A stretch of 64,000 bases of DNA from Pseudomonas frederiksbergensis (GTDB lineage Bacteria; Pseudomonadota; Gammaproteobacteria; Pseudomonadales; Pseudomonadaceae), in contig NZ_JAAUOE010000005.1 in NCBI RefSeq assembly GCF_017114915.1, forward strand, positions 124,001-188,000. The letters are read 5' to 3'. This document shows positions 45,441-55,379 of the stretch, in pieces. The notes under the pieces are model-generated. The model searched no databases and was not told the origin of the DNA. It saw only the letters and a program-made list of their open reading frames with translations. How positions within the stretch are numbered: position 1 is the stretch's first letter; each line of letters opens with the position of its first letter. The position numbers were made by a program, and so were the translations under genes.

Positions 45441-46171
45441 TGCAGCAACCTGGACGTTTGATTGGCCTGGGCGTCGGCCCCGGTGATCCGGAACTGATTA
45501 CCGTCAAAGCCCTGCGCCTGCTGCGCGAATCGCCGGTGGTGGCGTACTTCGTCGCCAAGGGCAAGAAGGGCAACGCCTTCGGCATCATCGAAGCGCATTT
45601 GCAGGACGCGCAAACCCTGCTGCCGCTGGTCTACCCGGTGACCACCGAAGCCCTGCCGGCGCCGTTGTCGTACGAACAAGTGATCAGCGATTTCTACGAT
45701 GCCGCTGGCGAAGAGCTCGCTGCGCATCTGGATGCGGGCCGTGACGTGGCGGTGATCTGCGAAGGCGATCCGTTCTTCTACGGTTCCTACATGTACTTGC
45801 ACGATCGTCTGGCCGAGCGCTACGAAGCCGAAGTCGTGCCGGGTGTCTGCTCGATGCTCGGTGGTGCGTCGGTACTCGGTGCGCCACTGGTGTATCGCAA
45901 TCAGAGCCTGTCGGTGTTGTCGGGAGTGCTGCCCCACGAAGACCTCAAGCGGCGCCTGGCCGATGCCGATGCGGCGGTGATCATGAAACTGGGGCGCAAT
46001 TTTCCCAAGGTCCGCCAGGTGCTGGAAGAACTCGGTCTGGCGCAGCGTGCGCTGTACGTGGAGCGCGCGACCATGGCCAATCAGAAGATCGTGCCGCTGG
46101 ATCAGGTTGAGCCGATGTCCTCGCCGTATTTCTCGCTGATCATCGTTCCCGGTGAAAGGTGGCAAGGCTGA
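45437..46171 (+). CDS. cobI: Precorrin-2 C20-methyltransferase CobI
   Basis: 244-residue SAM-dependent tetrapyrrole methylase. The N-terminal [17 protein letters not shown] (residues 10-26) binds SAM, with [14 protein letters not shown] near 110 and [18 protein letters not shown] near 133. ATGATG gives two possible starts (45437 or 45440). The stop shares one base with the cobJ start. Confidence 0.96.
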   Translation: MMQQPGRLIGLGVGPGDPELITVKALRLLRESPVVAYFVAKGKKGNAFGIIEAHLQDAQTLLPLVYPVTTEALPAPLSYEQVISDFYDAAGEELAAHLDAGRDVAVICEGDPFFYGSYMYLHDRLAERYEAEVVPGVCSMLGGASVLGAPLVYRNQSLSVLSGVLPHEDLKRRLADADAAVIMKLGRNFPKVRQVLEELGLAQRALYVERATMANQKIVPLDQVEPMSSPYFSLIIVPGERWQG

Positions 46172-47874
46172 TGGCCCATCCCACTCCAGCCATTGTCATT
46201 CTCGGCAATGGCAGCCTCGCGACCGCACGCAAGATTGCGCAGCTATACCCCGGTGCGCTGATCCATGGACTGGCCGAACGGGTCGAGGGCGCGGATCGTG
46301 TTTATCACGAGTTCGGCGCGACCCTGCGTGAGCTTTATCAACAGGACACGCCGATCATCGCGCTGTGCGCCGCCGGGATCGTGATTCGCACCCTGGCGCC
46401 GGTGCTGCTGGAAAAAGGCGCCGAGCCGCCGGTGCTGGCGGTGGCCGAAGACGGCAGCGCGGTGGTGCCGTTGCTCGGTGGCCTTGGTGGGGTGAATGTC
46501 ATGGCGCGCGAGATTGCCGCCAGCCTCGACGTCGCGGCGGCGATCACCACCAGCGGCGAACTGCGTTTCGGCACCTGCCTGCTCAATCCGCCCAGCGGCT
46601 ATGCCTTGGGCGATCTGGAGCTGGGCAAGCGTTTTGTTTCCGACCTGCTGGCCGGGCACCGCGTGCGCATCGAAGGCGCGGCGCCGTGGCTTGAGCAGGC
46701 GCAACTGCCGGAAGATCCGCAGGCGCAGCGTTTGATTCATGTCGGCTGTGCCGAACGTGAATCGAGCGCCAACGAATTGCTGATCTATCCACGCAGTGTC
46801 GCGGTGGCGGTGAGCGCCGGGGTGGCGGATTTGCCGGACACCATTCGTGCGGCGTTGCAGCAGGCGAAAGTGGCGGTGCAGGCGTTGGCCTGTCTCGTGG
46901 CGGCTGATGAGCAGATGGCCAGCCCGGCGCTCCGTGAAGCGGCGCTCGAGTTGGGCGTGCCGTTGCGTTTTGTTGCGGCGGCGGAAAACATCACTGATAT
47001 GGCGCTCAGCGCTGTGCCTGAAGCGACGATTATGGCGACGGCTCACGACGTGGCGATCGCCGTGGCCGAACGGCCGCTGGATGTCACCCGGATCGGTCGC
47101 CCACGCGGGCGTCTGGCGGTGATCGGCCTCGGGCCTGGCGCCGCTGAACTGATGGTGCCCGCCGTCAAAGCCGAACTGGCGCGGGCCACCGATGTGCTGG
47201 GCTACGAAACCTACGTGCGCATGGCCGGCCCGTTTCGCGAAGATCAAGTGCTGCATTGCACCGACAACCGCGAAGAAATGCAGCGCGCTCGCCACGCCTT
47301 CGAACTCGCGGCCCAAGGCCGTTCGGTCATCGTGGTGTCGTCTGGCGATCCGGGCGTGTTCGCCATGGCGGCGGCGGTGCTTGAAGCGTTGCACGAGTCA
47401 AGCGATCCGGCCTGGCACAACGTCGATCTGGAAATCTTGCCGGGGGTATCCGCCTCGCTCGCCACCGCCGCCCAGGCCGGTGCGCCGCTGGGTCATGACT
47501 TCTGCGTGATGTCCCTGTCGGACAACCTCAAACCCTGGTCGATCATCGAGAAGCGTCTGGACCTGGCCGCCGAAGCCGACCTGGCGCTGGCCTTCTACAA
47601 CCCGATTTCCCGCTCCCGGCCGTGGCAGTTGGGCCGAGCGCTGGAGATCGTCGCACAGCACCGTATCCCTGAAACTCCGGTGGTTCTGGGGCGCGATATC
47701 GGTCGGCCGGGCCAGACCCTGCGCACCACTACGCTGGGCGCGTTGACCCCGGATCAAGTGGACATGCGCACGATGGTGCTGATCGGATCCTCCACCACTT
47801 GCACCTTTCCTCGCATCGATGGCCGTGACTGGGTGTACACACCGCGCTGGTACGGTGAAAAGCCTGTTGGCTGA
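46171..47874 (+). CDS. cobJ: Fused CbiG-like / precorrin-3B C17-methyltransferase CobJ
   Basis: 567 residues. Residues 1-300 are CbiG-like (IVILGNGSLATARKIAQLYP, IIALCAAGIVIRTLAPVL, LGGLGGVNVMAREIA, and a CobE-like C-part with LACLVAADEQMASPALREAA). Residues 305-560 are the CobJ/CbiH methylase (LAVIGLGPGAAELMVPAV, SSGDPGVFAMAAAVLEAL, YNPISRSRPWQLGRALEIV). CobJ alone is about 250 residues, so this is a fusion, known in Pseudomonas. Last gene of cobGHIJ; a strong terminator follows 46 bases on. Confidence 0.94.
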   Translation: MAHPTPAIVILGNGSLATARKIAQLYPGALIHGLAERVEGADRVYHEFGATLRELYQQDTPIIALCAAGIVIRTLAPVLLEKGAEPPVLAVAEDGSAVVPLLGGLGGVNVMAREIAASLDVAAAITTSGELRFGTCLLNPPSGYALGDLELGKRFVSDLLAGHRVRIEGAAPWLEQAQLPEDPQAQRLIHVGCAERESSANELLIYPRSVAVAVSAGVADLPDTIRAALQQAKVAVQALACLVAADEQMASPALREAALELGVPLRFVAAAENITDMALSAVPEATIMATAHDVAIAVAERPLDVTRIGRPRGRLAVIGLGPGAAELMVPAVKAELARATDVLGYETYVRMAGPFREDQVLHCTDNREEMQRARHAFELAAQGRSVIVVSSGDPGVFAMAAAVLEALHESSDPAWHNVDLEILPGVSASLATAAQAGAPLGHDFCVMSLSDNLKPWSIIEKRLDLAAEADLALAFYNPISRSRPWQLGRALEIVAQHRIPETPVVLGRDIGRPGQTLRTTTLGALTPDQVDMRTMVLIGSSTTCTFPRIDGRDWVYTPRWYGEKPVG

Positions 47875-47919
47875 TATCCCGGTTTTGTACCGATGCCACA
47901 TTCAAATATCGAGATGAGA

Positions 47920-47962
47920 CACTAGGCCGCGAATTTTTGATTCGCGGCCTAGTGTTTTTTTT
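47920..47962 (+). terminator. Strong rho-independent terminator after cobJ
   Basis: A perfect 15-base stem CACTAGGCCGCGAAT (47920-47934) and ATTCGCGGCCTAGTG (47940-47954), loop TTTTG, followed by eight T. It insulates the downstream toxin gene from the cob operon. Confidence 0.95.
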
Positions 47963-48144
47963 ATATCGGCGTAATAGGCACTGATTTATATTTCAAACTT
48001 GTTCGGTTGAGCGGTTAAATGTTATTTGATGTTGCTTTTGACATTGTTTGAATGTCTTTGTGTTTGTGTGAGTTGTTTTTTTATTCTAGTTTGGATCAGG
48101 AGTGGCCTATTTATGTGATTGATTGTTTCAAGGAAGGTATTTTT

Positions 48145-51100
48145 ATGCAGGAAGCAAAAGTTAAAGGCGTCGATGACGGTTATGTGAGGTTTGTCAATTT
48201 GTTCAAGTTGTCCGATCTTGAACAGGCTTTGTTGCCATACAAGAATACCAAGCAATATGACGCGGTGATCCGTTACTACTTTGCCTGCATCGGTTTACTT
48301 GATTCGCCGCGATTGTTGCAACCGCTGGCGTTGTTCAAGCAGGCGTTGGGAGAGTTGAGCAAGCGTCGAGTGCGGCGCGAAGTGGAAAAGGAACCAGCGC
48401 AGAGCCCTGACAAAGAAACGCCCCCCACTCTTTTACAAATCAGCGATAGAGTCGGGCTCTTTGAGTCGCGTCTGCATTACAGCGTCGAACAAATGAAAAT
48501 CCCGGCCACGGAAGTGCCCGCAATCCTGCACTTCGTCTGGCTCGGCGGTGGCGTCGGTGACATTCAGCGCGATTACATCAATCTTTGGAAACAAGTGCTG
48601 GCCGGGCAGGGATACAAGATCAATCTCTGGTATGACAGTGATGCACTGCTGGCTTATCAAACCAACCGGCTCATTGTCGAAGCCGCCAAAGCGCACGCCA
48701 TGCAACACGGTGGAGTCGATAGTGCTTCCGAAGAGCAACTGGGTGAAATGTATGAGGCGCGTGCCATTGTTCTGAAACAGCAGATGTTCGCGCACATCGA
48801 CGAGGCACTGGCAAGCGGCACGTCGGCCGACGAGGCCAGGGTGCAGCTGTTGAGCCGAGCCTACGGTCAGCAAGCGCCGGATCTGCATGCACTGAAGGAG
48901 AGGAACCTGCAGAGCCTGCGTACGCTGGCCGGAGGGGATCTCCAATTGCGCGATCTGGCCGGTGCCGCACAACCCTTGCCGTTGCAGGCAATCTACGATC
49001 GGGAAATGCGCTTGCGCGGCAATCTTGCCGCCGCGTCCGATGTGGTGCGCGCCGAAGCCCTGGATAGCGAAGGCGGCATGTATTCGGACGTCGACAACCT
49101 TCCGCCCTTGTTGAAGGTCGTTGGAGGCGTCGACATGAGTGTCCTCAAGGGCGATGCCCACCGGGGGATACTGCAACTGTTGCTGGACCACAACCCGCAC
49201 TGGATGCCAGGCCGTCAGGCGTTGCGCAGCCGATACAGCGATTACGCCAGCAGCATCCCCCAGGAGCATCGCGCGGCGCTGGAGGCGTTCGCCAAAAGTC
49301 GGCCGACCCTGAACCAGGTGTTCCAGGTTCCGGCCGACCGGTTGGCCCGACCTTATATGTTGCGCGCCGTAGCCGAAGGCAATTCGCTGAGCAACGCTTA
49401 TCTGATGGCTCATGCCGGCTCCGGGATGCTCCAGACGGTGAAGCAGCGTTTTCGGTTCAACTATGAACTGATTGACGCCGTGGCCAGGGCGGCTGCGAGC
49501 AAAGGCGTTGCTCCTGAAGACTTCGAATCGATGAATGCATTGGCGCTCGAAGCGCTGGAGAAACGCCTTGGGCCCTTGGGCGAACTGTCGGATACCGATG
49601 AGATTGCCATGCACCAGTTGGCGGTCGCTGTCGCCGGTTACTACAGCGACGGCATCCGTCCTGAAAGCGAAGGGACGATCTATCTGACCGGCCCGGCTGC
49701 GATGCGACAGGGCATGGGTGATTACGAGCGGTCGCATTTCACGCCGAGGGGCGCTCAAGCATCCCGTGAGGAGTCGGCCATCGAGCCCCTGGGCACGGTC
49801 AACCGCTCGAGCGAAGAAGAGCTGGACCACTCCTGGAAAGAAAACGCAGCCGATCTGCAAAAGTGGGTCGAAAACGAAAAGCAGCGTTGGCACGAGGGTC
49901 AATACAAGACCCGTTACGCCGGAGATATCGGTGAACTGCTCAAGCATTCGACCGTAGAGTTCGAATTGGGTTGGCCGGTGATCGAAGGGCGCCATGTATT
50001 GCAAACCGATCTGTTGCAGCGCATGGCTGATGGCCTCGGCAAACGGTTCACCGAGGCGATGATGAACGGCCACGATGGCCCTCTGGTTTTCGAAGACAGG
50101 TTGCCGTTGAACTTCGACGATCGACAGGCTATTGGCAAGCAAGACATCAAACTGCGACCGCCGAAATCCTTGAGCAATGAACAGACCCGCAACCTGCCGA
50201 TTGATGAAGTGTTGATCCGCTTGGCCAGTGGTTCGATGCAGCTCGATCACCTCAGTCCATTGCAGCGCCTGACGCTCGGTGCCCTGCTGGGGGCCGGTTC
50301 ACTCGATTCAGTGAGTATGACGACCCTCTCCACCGACATGGATAACCTCGCCAACAACATAAAGGAGCACGGGACCTCGGGACGTTATGCAGTGATCGAA
50401 AGGCTTCTGTACCAACGTCGAACACCGGCGTTCATGGCTGGCCTGGCCAGTCGTGGCGATGAGTTCCCGGCGCAATCGGCGAGCGCACTGGGGCTGAAGA
50501 AAACCGCGCTTTCCGAGGCCTCTACACAGTTTGCCTGGGGACAATTGATGGCGCGGATTCAGCATGTCGCCACGGTTGAACATCGCGAGCAGGTACAGGA
50601 ACGGACGGAACAGATCGTTGACCTGATCGAGGCCAGCGGCTTCGGGCAGGTGCCGCAGGACTTGTTGATGCACAGACCGGGCGACGCCGCCGCAGGACGC
50701 TGTTATCCCCTGGCATTGGTGATGAGCGCGGCGCTTTCTCAGGGGGACGCGGCCATCCGGCAACTGCGCGAGCGTTTCTATCTGGCGGTACTTGATCCGG
50801 CGCAATCGGATTCGGGCACGTTCTTGAATGCATTGGAGCAGTTGCGGGGTGTGCAGATTGGCGAGTCGGGTGAGGTCATCGGGCGGGGGGATCTGGCAAA
50901 GGTCGTCTCGACCCTGGAGCAATCCACTGGCACCCGGACGCTGATGGTCAACTCTGACAACCACTCCATGCTGGTGGCCAGGACTCTGCGAGGGGGGACG
51001 GTCAAATACCACTTTTACGATCCGAATTTTGGCTTGTTCGAGTTTGATGGGCCGGCCGTTTTCCGAACGGCACTGGAGCAGTTCTTCCAGGAAGCGGGCA

Positions 51101-54100
51101 TGGCGAAGTACTACGTCGCCTACGGCGAGCCTGAGAGGCCGATGTTCGATCTGATTGATGTACAGGGGGAAAAGGTTGCAGATCTGAACCTGATGCCCGG
51201 GTTCAAGGTCGCGAATTTGCTTGAGGCCGATGCCCTGCCAGGTTTGCCGTTGGAGCGGGTACGCCAGCGGCTGAACAGTGCCCATGGGCGCTCGCTGGTT
51301 GAGAATCCGCAGTTGGGCAGTTCTCTGATGCAGCTCGATAACCATTGGTGGGCGCAGCAGATCGCACAGACCACGGCCCAATTGCAGGAGGGGCATGAGT
51401 CGGTGACGCCACTGGTGCCATTGTTCGACTCGCTGGAGATGACCCTCGAGGGGACGTATCGGCTGAGCATGATCAATCCGAAGAACGCCGAGCAAGTGGT
51501 AACGGTCGTCAGTCGCGACAGCCGTCTGCTGCGGATCAAGAACTACCTGTCCGAGCTTTTTTCGACGCTGGCGCGCAAACGTCCCCAGACGGGTGCCCCG
51601 GTAGATCCGACCGAGGTCGCAGGTGTCCACACCCTCAATGCCGGGTTCGCGGTCCAGGCCCTGATGAACGCCCTGCGTGGACGCGAAGGGGAAGGCCGGA
51701 CCCTGACCACTGCCGTGCGGTGGCATGCCTATGTCAATTATGCGCAACTGGTGCACGGCAACGCGGTGGATGTGGCCGGTCTGATCGGTCTGGTCAGAAA
51801 CGCGCTGAGCGAAGAAAAAGTCATTGCCCGCACCTGTGCTCCGGTGGTTGGCGAGGCGCTGGCGCCGTTAACCGGCAAAACGATCGGCACGGTGGCGGGA
51901 CACGTGGCCAACGAAGGTGTCGGAGCGGTGCTGGGGCTGGCCAACGTCGGTTTTGATATCTATCAGTTGACGACGGCGCAGAACGATGTCGAAGAGGCTG
52001 AATTCGGCACCCAACTGGGATTCGACTCCGCGAGCTTGCTGTTGAGTGGTGCCGGTTTGGGGGCTGCACTGGCAGGCGCGGGCACTGCCGCTGCCGTCAT
52101 GGGCGGTGCCGGGGTGATATTGGGCGGACTGGCCATCGGCGCGGCTGCACTTGCGCGGGCGTATGCGATCATCGCCGAAGAGGCGAAAGCGGTCGGTCTG
52201 TTTTTCGATGAGCAGGAGCAGGCTCATCGCGGGGAGGGCTATCGGTACGATGGCAGCCAGGGGGCCTGGCTGCCGCAAACGTCCCTGATCATCCAGAGTA
52301 TTGATCTGAGCACGGGCAAACTGCTGCTGGACAGCACGAAGCTATACCCATTGCGCGATCATTTCGGTGTGCCGGATTACGACGTTGATTATTCCCGTGC
52401 CATCAACATCAGCCACGAGTTGGGGTTCGCCAGCGAGATGAACTTCGCGCCGCCTCCCAGGCAACTCATCGTATTGCCGTGTACGCCACCCACCTGTTAT
52501 CGCTACGAGTACCAGGCATTGCCGTTTGCCTCGCAACGCCACGACAAAGGCTTCGATATCGCCCGGCGCCTGGAAAAAAAGAAGCCGGACGGCCAGTGGC
52601 TGTTTCTGTTTTCTTTTTATTCTTTTCCGAGCCACTACATCGTCTACCGCATGTATCCCGATTACCGGCCAATCGAGATCAGTGTCACGCTCGACGCCCG
52701 CGAGCGTACGCTGGCCGTCCCGGTGGTGCCCAAGCCGTGGCACGACAAGATCTCCTACCGGATTCGCGGCGCGGGTTCCGCCTGCTGGCTGGCACTCAAT
52801 CCCGGTGTCAGCTGTGTTCTGGATTCACCGGTGAGGCAGACAAACCGGTGGGTACTGTCCGCCACCTGGGCGAAAGAAACCGATCTGCGTTTCGGAGCGG
52901 CCGGGGAGTTCTTCGTGGGGGGCGTCAAGCTCACTTTTTCCGGACAAGGCCGGCATGAGGTATTCCTGCGCATTGCTGATGGTTCGATGTTTGAGGTCGA
53001 CATCGGCGCCAGCCACCACTTGCTGATCGTCGAAGCATCCGGCTCCAGCGAGAAGGGCGGGCAACTCTTGCAGGATCACCTGCAAGACCTGGCAAAGGCT
53101 CATCGACTGGCATTGCGTTACACGCCTGTGCACAATTACCTGGTTCCGTTCGAGGATCCCGAGGCGCCGCGCTACACCACCGGATGGTATGACGCCAGAG
53201 AGGACCGGATCCTGTACATCCGCAATGAAAATGAGTGGGTCGATGATGCGGTATTGTCCGCAGTGATCGGCGGCTCCGCTTTTTTCCATGACCCCAAAGG
53301 GTTCGATATCTGGCAGGTCGATGCCGTTACTGGCTTGCTCAGTCATCGCTATCGTTTGCTGCTCAAGTACAAGGGCGACAGCACGATTCGCAGCGTGGAG
53401 GCCGATGATCATGGTGTGATTCATGTGATGCAGGAGTACGTGGCAGAGGATGGGACCGTTGAGCGTTTCAGTTACCTCATCCATGACGGGAAACTGTTGC
53501 TCAGCTCGGTCACTCATGATTTGAAGCCGCAGTTCGAGGCGCTCTTCGATAACAGCGTCCCCCTGACGGACTGGGCGAAGGTGATGGGCGATTTCCATAT
53601 GCGCCCGCAGCTTGAGGGTAAGAGCGAATCTTCGGTGGTCGACTGGCAATTCGCGCCCTACGTTTCTGTCTGCTGGAAAATCGCGGAGCCAGTTCGGGAC
53701 ATGGCCTGGGTTCGCACCCGTGACAATCTGGTGGTCCGCCCAGAGCCACGCCGCCATCACGAGCGTGGCTGGGCAGACTCGATCCAGAACCTGAGCGACT
53801 TGATGTTGCTGACGATGGCCGATGACAGCGACGTGTTTGTCGTTTACGACCGTCATTGGCAAAAGCTGTGTCGCCTCGAATGCTCGCGGGCCGAGGGCAA
53901 GCTGAGCTGGTCCCGTCGCTGGGTGCAGCCAGAGAACCTGAAGCAGGTAACGGCTGTCGAGGGTGGTTACCTGGCACTCACGACGGACGGGCTGTTTTTC
54001 AACATCACCCAGGGCGGTGACGTGCGGCTCGGCGGCCTCGATGAGCAATGGATCACAACCCGTGCCCAATGGTGGCTGGCGCTGGCGTCGATAGCCCGTC

Positions 54101-55290
54101 AATACGAGGCTGATCAGTTCGCGATTGTCGGTGTACGCAATGCTACCGGCGACGCACGACTGTCTGCCTGGTATGTGGACAATCGTTTGCTGCTGAGTGA
54201 GGTCGGTGCTGGACAGGAGGTCCGTTTGCTCGGTGTCACCCCGGACAATCAGTCGGTCTGGCTGTTCGACCTGTCGAGCGCAGAGATCTGGCGTCAGCCC
54301 TTCATCGCTGCGCAGACACTTGACCAGGCATTCGGCAGCGCAGCGCAACTGTTGTCCGTCGACTTGTTGCCCAAGGCACAGCGCGAATGGGCGCCCTGGC
54401 GGTTTTCCGATGCCTGGATCGACGGTGTCGGTCTGCGCGCGATAACCCGCGACGGCATCGTACTGGAGTTGCGTTTTCAGGAACCGGTGGTGATTACCGG
54501 AGTCAGCGGTGATTGGGTGACGGCTCACAGCAACCACCTGATCGAACATCTTCAGTCTCTACTGGAAACAGAGGCCCATCGGCCGTTTGTGTCGGTGGGC
54601 TCGACTTCTGGCAGCCTGCAGTGGTTCATCGCGCACAGCGCGCGTCTGATCAGCGTTGCTGCCGCGACGGTACCAGAGGACTTTGAGTTGCTCGGCTCAC
54701 GCCAATACGCCGATGTCCTGTTGCATGAACGGCGCGAAGGTGTTGTTCAGATTTACCCGGGCACACGTCAGTTGGGGCCATTCGACTACATCCAGCGCGA
54801 GGGTGAGGTATTGGTGGTCGAGGGGGAGATGGATACGGACGACCTCATGCCGCTGATTCCCGACGATGTACACACGCTGGTGCTGCGGATGGGACAGGGC
54901 AGTGTGAAGTGTCACCTGTCGCAGGCTGTCACGCGCAAGCTGGACTCGGTGATCGTCGATTGTCGGTTCCCGTTGGGTGAGGTTCCCGCTGTCATGGGCA
55001 GATTGCTCTGGTCGCTGGACGAGCCGCAAAAGCTGGAGCTAGGCATTGTTCAGGATCACTTGGTATTGGTTGACCCGGACAGTGAGCACTGCCTGATTCT
55101 GCGGGATGTTTGTTCGACCGATCCGGCATTGCGCGGTGACGTGATTCTCGACGTCAAGGGACTGCGGCGTTGGCCAGTGTCGAAGCTGGTGCAATGGTTG
55201 CAGGGGCGCAAGGGAGAAACCGACAGTATGACGCTGAAGGCGTTGATCGATCAGTCGGCGGTCAATGAGAAAGCCGGCGTGGCCGGTTGA
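48145..55290 (+). CDS. Giant single-chain toxin: GT44 glycosyltransferase, YopT-like protease and pore-like regions (lymphostatin/TcdB-like)
   Basis: 2381 residues. After an N-terminal helical part (1-118) comes a GT44 domain as in clostridial TcdA/TcdB (about 119-625): ILHFVWLGGGVGD, then NLAAASDVVR (D299, R302) and GGMYSDVD with the metal-binding D315-V-D317, then IYLTGPAAM and SWKEN. At 840-975 a YopT/C58-type triad is seen: C853 (GRCYPLAL), H940 (SDNHSML), D959 (FYDPNFG). At about 1269-1343 a glycine/alanine-rich hydrophobic region resembles the TcdA/TcdB pore domain. The last ~900 residues are beta-rich with tryptophan repeats and unassigned. No signal peptide, no choline-binding repeats and no C80 autoprotease seen. 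GT44 enzymes glycosylate host Rho GTPases; that activity is inferred here. Start at 48145 follows AAGGAAGG; the 200 bases upstream are AT-rich, and a TTGACA at 48038 lacks a good -10. Confidence 0.85.
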   Translation: MQEAKVKGVDDGYVRFVNLFKLSDLEQALLPYKNTKQYDAVIRYYFACIGLLDSPRLLQPLALFKQALGELSKRRVRREVEKEPAQSPDKETPPTLLQISDRVGLFESRLHYSVEQMKIPATEVPAILHFVWLGGGVGDIQRDYINLWKQVLAGQGYKINLWYDSDALLAYQTNRLIVEAAKAHAMQHGGVDSASEEQLGEMYEARAIVLKQQMFAHIDEALASGTSADEARVQLLSRAYGQQAPDLHALKERNLQSLRTLAGGDLQLRDLAGAAQPLPLQAIYDREMRLRGNLAAASDVVRAEALDSEGGMYSDVDNLPPLLKVVGGVDMSVLKGDAHRGILQLLLDHNPHWMPGRQALRSRYSDYASSIPQEHRAALEAFAKSRPTLNQVFQVPADRLARPYMLRAVAEGNSLSNAYLMAHAGSGMLQTVKQRFRFNYELIDAVARAAASKGVAPEDFESMNALALEALEKRLGPLGELSDTDEIAMHQLAVAVAGYYSDGIRPESEGTIYLTGPAAMRQGMGDYERSHFTPRGAQASREESAIEPLGTVNRSSEEELDHSWKENAADLQKWVENEKQRWHEGQYKTRYAGDIGELLKHSTVEFELGWPVIEGRHVLQTDLLQRMADGLGKRFTEAMMNGHDGPLVFEDRLPLNFDDRQAIGKQDIKLRPPKSLSNEQTRNLPIDEVLIRLASGSMQLDHLSPLQRLTLGALLGAGSLDSVSMTTLSTDMDNLANNIKEHGTSGRYAVIERLLYQRRTPAFMAGLASRGDEFPAQSASALGLKKTALSEASTQFAWGQLMARIQHVATVEHREQVQERTEQIVDLIEASGFGQVPQDLLMHRPGDAAAGRCYPLALVMSAALSQGDAAIRQLRERFYLAVLDPAQSDSGTFLNALEQLRGVQIGESGEVIGRGDLAKVVSTLEQSTGTRTLMVNSDNHSMLVARTLRGGTVKYHFYDPNFGLFEFDGPAVFRTALEQFFQEAGMAKYYVAYGEPERPMFDLIDVQGEKVADLNLMPGFKVANLLEADALPGLPLERVRQRLNSAHGRSLVENPQLGSSLMQLDNHWWAQQIAQTTAQLQEGHESVTPLVPLFDSLEMTLEGTYRLSMINPKNAEQVVTVVSRDSRLLRIKNYLSELFSTLARKRPQTGAPVDPTEVAGVHTLNAGFAVQALMNALRGREGEGRTLTTAVRWHAYVNYAQLVHGNAVDVAGLIGLVRNALSEEKVIARTCAPVVGEALAPLTGKTIGTVAGHVANEGVGAVLGLANVGFDIYQLTTAQNDVEEAEFGTQLGFDSASLLLSGAGLGAALAGAGTAAAVMGGAGVILGGLAIGAAALARAYAIIAEEAKAVGLFFDEQEQAHRGEGYRYDGSQGAWLPQTSLIIQSIDLSTGKLLLDSTKLYPLRDHFGVPDYDVDYSRAINISHELGFASEMNFAPPPRQLIVLPCTPPTCYRYEYQALPFASQRHDKGFDIARRLEKKKPDGQWLFLFSFYSFPSHYIVYRMYPDYRPIEISVTLDARERTLAVPVVPKPWHDKISYRIRGAGSACWLALNPGVSCVLDSPVRQTNRWVLSATWAKETDLRFGAAGEFFVGGVKLTFSGQGRHEVFLRIADGSMFEVDIGASHHLLIVEASGSSEKGGQLLQDHLQDLAKAHRLALRYTPVHNYLVPFEDPEAPRYTTGWYDAREDRILYIRNENEWVDDAVLSAVIGGSAFFHDPKGFDIWQVDAVTGLLSHRYRLLLKYKGDSTIRSVEADDHGVIHVMQEYVAEDGTVERFSYLIHDGKLLLSSVTHDLKPQFEALFDNSVPLTDWAKVMGDFHMRPQLEGKSESSVVDWQFAPYVSVCWKIAEPVRDMAWVRTRDNLVVRPEPRRHHERGWADSIQNLSDLMLLTMADDSDVFVVYDRHWQKLCRLECSRAEGKLSWSRRWVQPENLKQVTAVEGGYLALTTDGLFFNITQGGDVRLGGLDEQWITTRAQWWLALASIARQYEADQFAIVGVRNATGDARLSAWYVDNRLLLSEVGAGQEVRLLGVTPDNQSVWLFDLSSAEIWRQPFIAAQTLDQAFGSAAQLLSVDLLPKAQREWAPWRFSDAWIDGVGLRAITRDGIVLELRFQEPVVITGVSGDWVTAHSNHLIEHLQSLLETEAHRPFVSVGSTSGSLQWFIAHSARLISVAAATVPEDFELLGSRQYADVLLHERREGVVQIYPGTRQLGPFDYIQREGEVLVVEGEMDTDDLMPLIPDDVHTLVLRMGQGSVKCHLSQAVTRKLDSVIVDCRFPLGEVPAVMGRLLWSLDEPQKLELGIVQDHLVLVDPDSEHCLILRDVCSTDPALRGDVILDVKGLRRWPVSKLVQWLQGRKGETDSMTLKALIDQSAVNEKAGVAG

Positions 55291-55334
55291 CGGCACGAAT
55301 GCCGTTGAGTCTCGGTACTCATTGTCATTGATCG

Positions 55335-55367
55335 AAAAGGCCGCCGACGCTACCGTCGGCGGTCTTT
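55335..55367. terminator. Bidirectional terminator between the toxin gene and marC
   Basis: Stem CCGCCGACG (55341-55349) / CGTCGGCGG (55354-55362), A4 on the left and TCTTTTT on the right, between two convergent genes. Confidence 0.85.
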
Positions 55368-55379
55368 TTCTTTCCGGTT

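Noticed and set aside
48433..54549. Long antisense open frames (482-605 codons) opposite the toxin gene
   Set aside because: Shadow frames; no ribosome sites and no family likeness, whereas the plus-strand frame has consistent domain motifs throughout.
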